Shown piece by piece: positions 1 through 5,089 of a DNA stretch of 5,089 nucleotides. This DNA comes from Acidobacteriota bacterium (GTDB lineage: Bacteria; Acidobacteriota; Terriglobia; Acidiferrales; UBA7541). The first letter of the stretch is position 1; each line of letters opens with the position of its first letter. Location of the stretch: assembly GCA_003224515.1 (NCBI GenBank), contig QHZC01000395.1, positions 1 through 5,089 of the forward strand, written 5' to 3'. The notes below the pieces were generated by a model, which saw only the letters and a program-made list of their open reading frames with translations, was not told the DNA's origin and searched no databases. The translations under genes were made by a program, and so were the position numbers.

Positions 1-1122
1 TTTGAAGCGGATGACGGCCACGGATACAACAAGACACGCCGTCTCGCTGCCTACGATTGGTTTAGCCGATGGCTAAAGGGAGCCCCTGCCACGGATGATC
101 CCGAACCGCAGATCGAGATGGCCACGCCCGAGGAACTACGTTGCACTCCTACGGGCCAGGTCTCCACTTCGCTTGGCGGTGAGACTGTATTCACATTGAA
201 CCAGAAGCGGCTGGAGACGCTGAAGCCGAATCAGTCAACGCAATCGGGGGACTTGCTTGGCAAAGCGCGGGAAGCGATCCGCTACGACTCGCCGAGTGGG
301 CCGTTACAAGTCAAGCCTTACGGCACAATTTCTCGCACGGGCTACCACATCGAAAAACTGATTTACGAGACCGAGCCCGGCATCCTGATTCCTTCCCTGC
401 TGTACCTTCCTGACGCGCCCGTTGACAAGAAAGCTGCCGTGCTAATGGTCACTGGAGATGGCAAAGCAGAGTCAGCCTCGGAGGCGGAGCGATTTGCAAG
501 TTCAGGAACAGTTGTGCTTTCCATCGACGCCAGGGGAATCGGAGAAACCAGCGTCAGCACGGATGTGAACAGCCGGGAGTTCGATCACTATTTCGGTGAT
601 TTCAACGACATCATGACCGCTCTCCTTGTCGGTAAGACCCTGGTGGGAATGCGCGCTTTGGACGTGTCGCGCGGCCTCGACCTTCTTGTTTCGCGCAAGG
701 AGGTCGATCCAAATCGCGTTTATGGGTACGGAAAAGATGGTGGTGCCTTGCCGTTGCTTTACGCCTCGGTGCTTGATACGAGGATTCGAAAGGTAGTCTT
801 GGCCGGTATGCTGACTTCGTACGAGTCGGTAGTGAACAGCAGAGTCCATCGACACGTCTTGGAAGGCGTTGCACCTGGGATGTTGAAGTCGTACGATTTG
901 CAGGACCTTGTGGGTGCCTTAGCGCCGCGCGAGGTCTGGATTGTGGGCGGTACGGACCCGCTGGGACATGAACTGCCTGCCAGCGACGTCAAAAAGGAAT
1001 ACCGTCGCGCGCTCGAAGTGTTCCGTCAACACGGGGCGAGCCAAGCCATTCACATAAAGGATCTCAGCCCAGGTCAGGACACCAGCACGCTCTACCGCGA
1101 ACTAACAGCGGCCGTCAGGTAG
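1..1122 (+). CDS. Tandem-domain alpha/beta hydrolase (acetylxylan esterase-like), 5' end outside window
   Basis: The frame is open from base 1 without a start, so the gene is cut by the left edge; 373 residues are visible. An internal ATG at 118 is not the real start, because coding similarity continues upstream of it. Residues 5-29 (DGHGYNKTRR, then a YDWFSRWL block) match the end of an acetylxylan esterase/dienelactone hydrolase-like domain, with the catalytic His at residue 7. A linker follows (EELRCTPTGQVSTSLGGETV), then a second alpha/beta hydrolase domain at about residues 110-373: a LIPSLLYLP strand, the VVLSIDARGIGET segment, the nucleophile-elbow region VYGYGKDGG and the GGTDP acid loop. 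In the second domain the elbow serine is replaced by Asp (codon 736-738), and the usual C-terminal His is absent (SPGQDTSTLY). The first domain may hydrolyse acyl esters on plant polysaccharides; the second may be structural. The exact substrate is unknown. The gene converges on the 1194-2432 gene with 71 bases between them and no clear terminator. Confidence 0.85.
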   Translation, partial: FEADDGHGYNKTRRLAAYDWFSRWLKGAPATDDPEPQIEMATPEELRCTPTGQVSTSLGGETVFTLNQKRLETLKPNQSTQSGDLLGKAREAIRYDSPSGPLQVKPYGTISRTGYHIEKLIYETEPGILIPSLLYLPDAPVDKKAAVLMVTGDGKAESASEAERFASSGTVVLSIDARGIGETSVSTDVNSREFDHYFGDFNDIMTALLVGKTLVGMRALDVSRGLDLLVSRKEVDPNRVYGYGKDGGALPLLYASVLDTRIRKVVLAGMLTSYESVVNSRVHRHVLEGVAPGMLKSYDLQDLVGALAPREVWIVGGTDPLGHELPASDVKKEYRRALEVFRQHGASQAIHIKDLSPGQDTSTLYRELTAAVR

Positions 1123-1193
1123 CGGGGATCTCCATCGAAGTATACCGAGGATTTCGTGTTACGCCCTTAAACAGCGGTTGACGACGCCCGTGC

Positions 1194-2432
1194 TCAAACG
1201 ATGTCGTTCTTCTCCGGGTCCCATTGAACCGTACGACCCTGGCGCAGCGAGGCAATGGCCATTTGGCACGCTATCGCTGAGTTGTAGCCCAGTTCGAAAG
1301 GACAATTGGGCTCTTTGCGGTTTCGCACGGAACCGAAGAAATTAGCCATGTGAGCCGCGGTGTCGTCATCCTCACCGCCGACAATATTCGGTTCGCCTCG
1401 AACGGACACCGGAGTTCCAGGCTTCTGTGCAGCATCGCCCTGCGGTTGGAATGTCACCTTGTCCACAACGCGAATCACAGTCCCCTTGTTTCCCAGCACG
1501 AAGTCATATCCGCCCTCGCCAAAGTAATTGTTGCCAAACGACGAGTTCCAAGTGAACAAGAGATTTTCCGGCTGGTCCATGGAAACGTCCATAGCGTCCG
1601 GAACTTCCATGCCCGGCGAAAGATAGTTATAGCCGGCCATCGTGACGCGGCGCGGTATTTTGAGCCCGAGCACTTTGTACCAAAACGCAACCTGGTGGAC
1701 CATGTTCTCGAAAACGTTTCCGCCCGAATAATCCCAGAAAAATCGCCAGTTGATAAAACGTTGCGGGTCAAATTCATGGGGCGTCGCTTCACCCTCGAAC
1801 TCCTTCCAAGCCACGTGGTCGAGATTGCAGTCGGGAGGAATTGACCTCTTCCATCCTCCGTAAGGTCTGTTCCGATAATGGTGAGTATGAATTGCTGTGA
1901 CGGTTCCCATGCGATCTGGCGCTGCGAGCTCACGCGCACGCGCGCAGGTCTTGCCGCTCACGGATTGCACGCCCACCTGTACCACGCGATTCGAACCTTC
2001 CACGGCACGGCGCATGCGTCGCGCGTGGTCAGGGTTAAAAGCCATGGTTTTTTCCTGGTAGACATCCTTGCCTGCTTGGATGGTGGGAACGAAATTAAGA
2101 GCGTGTTGGTGTTGGGGAGTGGCAATCAGTACGGCGTCAATGGATTTGTCATCGAGCAGGCGGCGAAAATCGGTAAACGTCCGAATCGTAGGAGCGAGTT
2201 GCTTGGCTTCCTCCAGGCGCCGAGTGTAAACGTCGGCAACCGCGACGGCCTGGGTGTTGGGCACACGAAGCGCGTGCTTGAAAATGTCCAGTCCGCGTCC
2301 GCCGGCGCCGATCATCCCGAATCGGACGCGGTCATTAGCGGCCAAGACACTCGCCCGCAGAAAAACCGACGAACCTGCGAGCGCGGCCGCACCTCCGCCA
2401 GCCTGATGAATAAAGCTTCTTCGATTGAGCAT
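1194..2432 (-). CDS. Tat-exported Gfo/Idh/MocA family oxidoreductase
   Basis: The protein has 412 residues. It begins with a twin-arginine signal (NRRSFIHQAGGGAAALAG; Arg 4-5, hydrophobic core to about residue 30), so export in folded form with its cofactor is expected. A Rossmann NAD(P)-binding motif, FGMIGAGGRG, lies at 38-47. The family EKP signature appears as QEKTM with Lys128, and a conserved His is at 246 in GGNVFENMVHQ. The C-terminal part (HMANFFGSVRNRKEP, residues 361-375) is typical of the long Acidobacteria/Planctomycetes sub-branch. Family members oxidise or epimerise sugars, inositols or glycosides with NAD(P); the substrate here cannot be told. I chose the ATG at 2432 because AAGGAG lies 8 bases upstream and it puts the Tat motif at the N-terminus. 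The frame stays open to an ATG at 2612, but those 60 extra residues look non-coding and would bury the signal peptide. The neighbouring hydrolase suggests carbohydrate use. Confidence 0.92.
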   Translation of the reverse strand: MLNRRSFIHQAGGGAAALAGSSVFLRASVLAANDRVRFGMIGAGGRGLDIFKHALRVPNTQAVAVADVYTRRLEEAKQLAPTIRTFTDFRRLLDDKSIDAVLIATPQHQHALNFVPTIQAGKDVYQEKTMAFNPDHARRMRRAVEGSNRVVQVGVQSVSGKTCARARELAAPDRMGTVTAIHTHHYRNRPYGGWKRSIPPDCNLDHVAWKEFEGEATPHEFDPQRFINWRFFWDYSGGNVFENMVHQVAFWYKVLGLKIPRRVTMAGYNYLSPGMEVPDAMDVSMDQPENLLFTWNSSFGNNYFGEGGYDFVLGNKGTVIRVVDKVTFQPQGDAAQKPGTPVSVRGEPNIVGGEDDDTAAHMANFFGSVRNRKEPNCPFELGYNSAIACQMAIASLRQGRTVQWDPEKNDIV

Positions 2433-2440
2433 GATCGCAA

Positions 2441-2446
2441 CTCCTT
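2441..2446 (-). promoter_or_regulatory. Shine-Dalgarno site deciding the start of the Gfo/Idh/MocA gene
   Basis: On the minus strand the bases read AAGGAG, 8 bases before the ATG at 2432-2430. The candidate starts further up at 2579 and 2612 have no comparable site, so this supports the shorter protein. Confidence 0.8.
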
Positions 2447-2471
2447 TTGTCAAACTGAAGAATACTTCCGG

Positions 2472-2483
2472 CAAAACGTTTTG
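2472..2483. promoter_or_regulatory. Perfect 12-bp palindrome, possible LacI-family operator
   Basis: The sequence CAAAACGTTTTG is fully self-complementary with a central CG. This is the shape of operators bound by LacI/GalR-type sugar repressors (for example the AAACGTTT core). It lies about 40 bases before the start of the sugar-oxidoreductase-like gene, a sensible place for control of transcription. No regulator gene is in the window, so the operator role is inference; a chance palindrome or part of a longer genomic repeat is possible. Confidence 0.4.
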
Positions 2484-2493
2484 ATTTTCTCGC

Positions 2494-2513
2494 GGCTCGC
2501 CAGGAGGCGAGCC
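2494..2513 (-). repeat. Leader hairpin upstream of the Gfo/Idh/MocA gene
   Basis: A perfect 8-bp inverted repeat, GGCTCGCC and GGCGAGCC, encloses a 4-base loop. On the minus strand the loop is TCCT. It is GC-rich and is not followed by a T run on either strand, so it is not a typical intrinsic terminator. Just upstream on the minus strand, GGAGGC and GCCTCC can pair instead, using the same bases, so two mutually exclusive folds exist. It sits about 60 bases before the ATG and, if transcribed, would lie in the 5' leader. Confidence 0.55.
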
Positions 2514-2661
2514 TCCGCTTCGTTCCGCGGCAGCCAAACCCCCAGGGGAAAGAACAACACCAAGAGATTTCACGTTCATCTCTGATCTCTGCTTTCTCGC
2601 CCTTCTGCTCATTAATTAAGAGTACTAAACCTGTCTCAGAGATGTTGGCACGGAGGGCTTT

Positions 2662-2922
2662 GTAGGAGGTCGGGGAAACAATGCGTTTAGCCGCGATCTC
2701 AACTGGACTCGAAGCTATACGCAATGTGTAGTGTGGCGGCTCTGTTTCCAATTGCTCGAAGTCTGGTTCTTTATATCGTGGTGCAAGCATCGCCGCCAGT
2801 TTGATGGAAGTCTCGAACCTGAACAGCCCGGCGCCCGCAGCAGCGACTGCGAGAAACAGGCGACGTGATGTAACGTCGTGACTCACGAGAGAGCTTTGAG
2901 TTCGAAATTCATTCTTCTGCAA
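2662..2922 (-). pseudogene. Truncated multicopper oxidase, N-terminal fragment with Tat signal
   Basis: The reading frame begins at a TTG (2922-2920), directly after an in-frame TAA at 2928-2926. Residues 18-34 (TSRRLFLAVAAAGAGLF) form a twin-arginine signal. After it, PHYTLRIASSPVEIAAKR and IVSPTSY (residues 63-87) resemble the first beta strand of exported multicopper oxidases, where the pattern is usually YTLRIA...VEIAP...I..T.YNG.PGP. Homology stops just where the PGP copper-domain motif should follow. The four copper-ligand His clusters of a 450-600-residue enzyme are absent. The frame stays open to 2335 but becomes Arg/Lys/Ser-rich non-coding sequence and runs into the next gene in another frame. 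I read it as a 5' remnant left by a deletion with its junction near 2660. A short unrelated exported protein is the alternative. Confidence 0.5.
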
Positions 2923-3005
2923 CCCTTAGCCAATTGCAATCACTACAGAAACTAGAAGGACCGGCTCCTGAACATGGCAGCTGCCGAGAGCCTAATCGTG
3001 TTTGG

Positions 3006-3297
3006 CTATCTTAAGTGCAGAGGCTCACTGGTTGAGACACCGGCCTCAGCCAAGGGCGCGCCGCTGGGCACAGAAATATAACCAATGCTCAACTGGAAGT
3101 CTTCAGGAAAGAAGATGGCGACAAAAGCCTTCAATTCCCAAGTTGGCCAACTCATTCAGTTCAGAAGCTAGGTCGTTTTGAGTGGCCTGAGACAGAGGTG
3201 ATACATTGTACCGGACACATGGGTAACGCTTCCTCGCTTTTGGGAGGGAGTGATGCCTTGGAGGGAGTGTTCGGTCATGGGCGAAAGGCCAATATTG
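3006..3297 (-). pseudogene. Frameshifted hypothetical protein remnant
   Basis: Two abutting minus-strand frames read like one protein if a single G (the minus-strand base opposite C3129) is removed. The first, open after a TGA at 3300-3298, includes RYNVSPLSQATQNDLASELN followed by ELANLGIE. The second continues AFVAIFFPEDFQLSIGYISV and ends at a TAG at 3008-3006. The joined product would be about 96 codons, with ordinary amino-acid composition and hydrophobic patterning, unlike random frames. I do not recognise a family. There is no clear start codon or ribosome site. A third frame here starts with an ATG overlapping the stop at 3275 and ends at 3168, but it is less protein-like. Moderate to low confidence that this was ever coding. 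Confidence 0.3.
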
Positions 3298-3486
3298 TCA
3301 AAGCCGTTTCGATTAGGCGCTGCAATTCAGCGTCTCCAAGAATCGGGAGTGACTCCGGCTGCCATGCGTTATGCCGTCGTGCTAGGTGCCCTTTAAGTGC
3401 CCCAAATACCCTATTTTCCGCGGCTTTGACTTGCAGAAGAATAGCTAAGTCCTTTGAATCCAGCAGGGCCAGTTGGTGTTTGACGC
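3275..3486 (-). pseudogene. Headless coding remnant abutting the broken tRNA gene
   Basis: A minus-strand frame of about 70 codons is open from the TAA formed inside the tRNA anticodon loop to a TGA at 3277-3275. It has no ATG or GTG and no ribosome site. Its product looks like real protein: LALLDSKDLAILLQVKAAEN, then RVFGALKGHLARRHNAWQPE, then ILGDAELQRLIETALTILAF, with helix-like spacing of Leu, Ala and charged residues. I do not recognise the family. The most likely reading is the C-terminal end of a gene whose front was removed when it was joined to the tRNA half. The stop overlaps an ATG (ATGA at 3278-3275), but the 36-residue frame that follows is doubtful. Chance cannot be excluded at this length. 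Confidence 0.35.
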
Positions 3487-3526
3487 GTTATGAGCCCGAC
3501 GAGCTACCAGGCTGCTCCACCCCGCA
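3487..3526 (-). pseudogene. 5' half of an initiator tRNA-fMet(CAU) gene
   Basis: On the minus strand the sequence reads TGCGGGGTGGAGCAGCC, then TGGTAGCTC and GTCGGGCTCATAAC. This equals the 5' half of bacterial tRNA-fMet: acceptor strand, complete D arm GAGC...GCTC with the GGTA D-loop, and the anticodon-stem 5' strand ending in the GGG run that marks initiator tRNAs, with loop CTCATAA and anticodon CAT at 3492-3490. Agreement ends one base after the loop: the expected CCCGA is replaced by CGCGT. No 3' acceptor strand (CCCCGCA) or matching T arm follows, so it cannot form a tRNA. A promoter lies immediately upstream. It may be an integration-site remnant or a rearrangement breakpoint. Confidence 0.85.
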
Positions 3527-3531
3527 CAGCT

Positions 3532-3560
3532 ACTACATCGGACGAGCGCGCTTCCGTCAA
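3532..3560 (-). promoter_or_regulatory. Sigma-70-type promoter of the truncated tRNA-fMet
   Basis: The minus strand shows a -35 box TTGACG (3560-3555), a 17-base spacer and a -10 box TGTAGT (3537-3532). The tRNA 5' end follows 5 bases later at 3526, so transcription would begin at or next to the mature tRNA end. The promoter sits in the 91-base gap after the pseudopilin stop. Its match and spacing suggest the tRNA half may still be transcribed. Confidence 0.55.
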
Positions 3561-3617
3561 ATCAGTGCGAAGGGCAGGCAACTGGTGCAACGATTTTGTG
3601 AACCGGCCTGGGAGCAG

Positions 3618-4064
3618 CTACCACTCGTTGTACGGCGTGTTCTCGAAGGGCGAAACTCTGTCGGAATTCGAATGAACGTCAATCATGCCTGTACTCGATT
3701 GATCCGGGCTCAGCACCACGCTATCGAACTGTGGCACCCAGTCCGCCGCCCCAGTAATCGGATCCACTGGGACCTTGCGTAGGTAGCCCGCCTGCACCAA
3801 ATCTTCCAAGGATTGTGGTGCGGCCTGTTTGTCCAGCGTGTAATTATCGATCGCCTGCCGCATGACCTGCAGGTCATGTTTCATTGTAGTTTCTCGCGCG
3901 TGCTGCACGGTTCTGCCGTAATTCTGCGCTGCCATCCCTATCAGGATAAGAATGATCGTAATGACGATCATCAACTCGATGAGCGTAAACCCCGCCCCGA
4001 ACAGCCCGACGCGGCGTTTCCGCAACGATGGTCTGCCCGTTTGAATTTGCGACAGCATTTTCAT
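3618..4064 (-). CDS. GspG-like type II secretion pseudopilin (second in operon)
   Basis: The protein has 148 residues. A basic leader ends in the class III prepilin site AG|FTLIELM (cleavage after Gly25; Glu30 is the +5 glutamate), followed by a hydrophobic helix at about 26-46 for membrane storage and pilus packing. Then come a charged helix (HARETTMKHDLQVMRQAIDN) and the GspG-type segment APQSLEDLVQAGYLRKVPVD followed by PITG, residues 82-105. A C-terminal loop carries DVHSNSDRVSPF and ends NTPYNEW. Prepilin peptidase would process it and it would assemble into the periplasmic pseudopilus. The start is the ATG at 4064, with AGGA 6 bases upstream; a second ATG lies two codons in. It follows the other pseudopilin gene by 18 bases and has lost nothing obvious compared with its family. 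It is the last gene of the operon: 91 bases after its stop comes the broken tRNA. Confidence 0.92.
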   Translation of the reverse strand: MKMLSQIQTGRPSLRKRRVGLFGAGFTLIELMIVITIILILIGMAAQNYGRTVQHARETTMKHDLQVMRQAIDNYTLDKQAAPQSLEDLVQAGYLRKVPVDPITGAADWVPQFDSVVLSPDQSSTGMIDVHSNSDRVSPFENTPYNEW

Positions 4065-4070
4065 TTCAGA

Positions 4071-4075
4071 TCCTG
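4071..4075 (-). promoter_or_regulatory. Ribosome binding site of the second pseudopilin
   Basis: CAGGA on the minus strand lies in the 18-base gap after the upstream stop, 6 bases before the ATG at 4064. It supports that ATG over the one two codons downstream. Confidence 0.6.
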
Positions 4076-4082
4076 GTTCGAT

Positions 4083-4520
4083 CTACCAATCCGAATACTT
4101 GGTCCCATCGAGCGCCGTACCCGTCGACTTCGAGTATACGTCAAACACGTTCTTGCCGCCCCAGCTCGTCGAATCGGGATCGTCTTGAACGGCACGCAGT
4201 CCCCATTCGGCCTGTCCGGTCATAGGGTCCACCGGAATCTTCCGCAGAAAACGAATCTTCCGATGGTTTCGGTCGGCCGCGTCTTTATACCGGTCGATGG
4301 CATCCTTCATCTCGAGGAGATCCCGGCGAAGCTCAGCTTCTTTCTGACGAATGACAGTGTATTTCGCGATTGGCAGTGCAGCGGAAGACAAAATCAGCAG
4401 AATGGCACAGGCGATGATCAACTCCAGCAGCGTCATCCCGACTTCGGAGAAAGACGGCCTCAGCTGGACTCCTCTGCGGAATCGCCCGCGATATGAAATG
4501 TTGCGCAACATTGCTCGCAT
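4083..4520 (-). CDS. GspG-like pseudopilin with apparent internal deletion (first in operon)
   Basis: The protein has 145 residues. The prepilin cleavage site is SEVG|MTLLELIIA (after Gly28, Met at +1, Glu33 at +5), followed by a membrane helix at 29-50 and a charged helix ending DAIDRYKDAADR (residue 84). The conserved C-terminal block follows at once: KIRFLRKIPVDPMTGQAEWG, a DDPDSTSWGGKNVFDVYSKS loop and the end LDGTKYSDW. In GspG relatives, as I know them, a stretch with a YP..L..LV pattern lies between these parts; here about 25-30 residues seem missing at bases 4257-4271, in frame. Function is as a pseudopilus subunit, probably with the 3618-4064 product. The start ATG at 4520 lies 12 bases after the upstream stop; its ribosome site is weak (GAG), so translational coupling is plausible. 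A second ATG is three codons in. Confidence 0.9.
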   Translation of the reverse strand: MRAMLRNISYRGRFRRGVQLRPSFSEVGMTLLELIIACAILLILSSAALPIAKYTVIRQKEAELRRDLLEMKDAIDRYKDAADRNHRKIRFLRKIPVDPMTGQAEWGLRAVQDDPDSTSWGGKNVFDVYSKSTGTALDGTKYSDW

Positions 4521-4532
4521 AATTCGACTCGA

Positions 4533-5089
4533 CTAGGGCTGGACTTGCAGCGTCGCCTCGCTGGTCATCAACGGGATCAGCTTCTGCTCCGAATTTTTTG
4601 CATTCACTTGCACGATCGACAGGTTCGATGAGCCCGGCGCCAGCGCCTTGACGACAATTCCGATCAACGTTCCGCTACCGCTCACTCCTGGCGTGTTCGG
4701 CTGACGCGTCGCGGAAATTATCGCCTGTCCTTTTTCCTTAAAGACTTGCTGCACAATAGCGATTTCCTGCGTTCCGCCCGAAAGAAACCCGCCGTGCTGC
4801 ACTTCTTCTACGCTGATAACCGCGGGGTTGTACTGGAGCAACAGTGGGATCGAGAAGAGATCACTCACATTGTCAACCACAACGCCGATCGTGGCCTTCT
4901 GCCCGGTCTTCAGCGACAAGCTCTGTGGCTCAAATCGAATCTTGGCCGCGGGGGCTCCCTGAACGGCCCCAGCTGCAGGTGCCGTGCTGCCCGGCGCAGG
5001 CGTCGCCGTTCCCACTCCCGGGTTTTGATTGGTCTGAGGTTGTTGCGATGATGCTGGTTGCTGCGCAGGTGCGCGAATCTCACTCTCTC
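4533..5089 (-). CDS. Cohesin-domain C-terminus of a probable secretin (GspD/PilQ-like), 5' end outside window
   Basis: The frame is open across the right edge; 184 residues are visible. A GTG at 5015 could start a shorter 160-residue protein, but the frame continues above it with ESEIRAPAQQPASSQQPQ, so the gene is taken as partial. Residues 6-48 form a Pro/Gln/Ala-rich linker. Residues 49-184 form a cohesin-like beta sandwich: IRFEPQSLSLKTGQKATIGV, then VVDNVSDLFSIPLLLQYNP, AVISVEEVQHGGFLSG, a GTLIGIVVKALAPGSSNLSI strand pair and the end TLQVQP. In Acidobacteriota this domain is found at the end of type II/IV secretins encoded just before GspG-like genes, and the order here fits. No secretin pore residues are visible, so the secretin assignment is inferred from context. 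The domain may bind partners in the periplasm or at the outer membrane. The next gene begins 12 bases after this stop. Confidence 0.8.
   Translation of the reverse strand, partial: ESEIRAPAQQPASSQQPQTNQNPGVGTATPAPGSTAPAAGAVQGAPAAKIRFEPQSLSLKTGQKATIGVVVDNVSDLFSIPLLLQYNPAVISVEEVQHGGFLSGGTQEIAIVQQVFKEKGQAIISATRQPNTPGVSGSGTLIGIVVKALAPGSSNLSIVQVNAKNSEQKLIPLMTSEATLQVQP

Noticed and set aside
1123..1193. Possible bidirectional terminator between convergent genes
   Set aside because: ACGCCC occurs twice as a direct repeat, not inverted; no stem with a T run is visible.
1350..1844. Plus-strand 164-codon frame
   Set aside because: Antisense shadow of the oxidoreductase C-terminal domain with no recognisable features.
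1985..2003. GATTCGAACC, like an antisense tRNA T arm
   Set aside because: It lies inside the oxidoreductase coding sequence (encoding EGSNRV), with no other tRNA parts around it.
2494..2513. Hairpin as intrinsic terminator
   Set aside because: There is no T tract on either strand after the stem.
1878..2585. Plus-strand 235-codon frame
   Set aside because: It is antisense to the Gfo/Idh/MocA gene and its signal peptide; the minus strand has clear family motifs.
2433..2612. Longer oxidoreductase starting at ATG 2612 or 2579
   Set aside because: It would put 49-60 low-complexity residues before a Tat signal, and neither start has a ribosome site as good as AAGGAG at 2446-2441.
3168..3278. Small 36-residue frame starting at an ATG that overlaps a TGA (ATGA)
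   Set aside because: The overlap looks like translational coupling, but the upstream frame has no start and the overlapping frame is more protein-like.
3006..3490. Group I intron splitting the tRNA-fMet anticodon loop
   Set aside because: Such introns occur in cyanobacterial tRNA-fMet, but reading downstream on the minus strand I see no 3' half with CCGAAGG, a T arm and CCCCGCA.
3198..3782. Plus-strand 194-codon frame across the gap and the pseudopilin end
   Set aside because: It runs antisense through the tRNA half and the clear pseudopilin gene, is rich in Arg, Ser and Cys, and has no ribosome site or family motif.

Overview
The window looks like a piece of an Acidobacteriota-type soil bacterial chromosome of moderate GC. 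This is an inference from gene content: a tandem acetylxylan-esterase-like hydrolase, a Tat-exported Gfo/Idh/MocA oxidoreductase, a secretin-type tail ending in a cohesin domain, and paired GspG-like pseudopilins. No complete mobile element, CRISPR array, rRNA or intact tRNA is visible.

Layout. Positions 1-1122 (+) hold the 3' part of a two-domain alpha/beta hydrolase that enters from the left edge. Its second domain appears to have lost the catalytic Ser and His. It converges on a Tat-exported sugar-oxidoreductase-like gene at 1194-2432 (-). That gene has a strong Shine-Dalgarno site and an unusual upstream leader: a perfect 12-bp palindrome of the LacI-operator kind and an 8-bp-stem hairpin. 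Both proteins plausibly act on carbohydrates, but they are not in one operon.

From about 2640 to 3526 the window holds only broken pieces, all on the minus strand: the N-terminal end of a Tat-exported multicopper oxidase (2662-2922), a frameshifted reading frame (3006-3297), a reading frame without a start codon (3275-3486), and the 5' half of an initiator tRNA gene that stops just past its anticodon loop (3487-3526) but keeps a good promoter. I read this as a rearrangement or eroded-island scar.

From 3618 to the right edge, three minus-strand genes form a tight operon: a secretin-like protein C-terminus with a cohesin domain (4533-5089, cut by the edge), then two GspG-type pseudopilins (4083-4520 and 3618-4064) separated by gaps of 12 and 18 bases. 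They would belong to a type II secretion or type IV pilus-like envelope machine. The first pseudopilin seems to lack an internal block of about 25-30 residues found in its relatives.

I did not find a convincing new biological system. The most unusual signal is the promoter-bearing half initiator tRNA and its junction with a headless reading frame.
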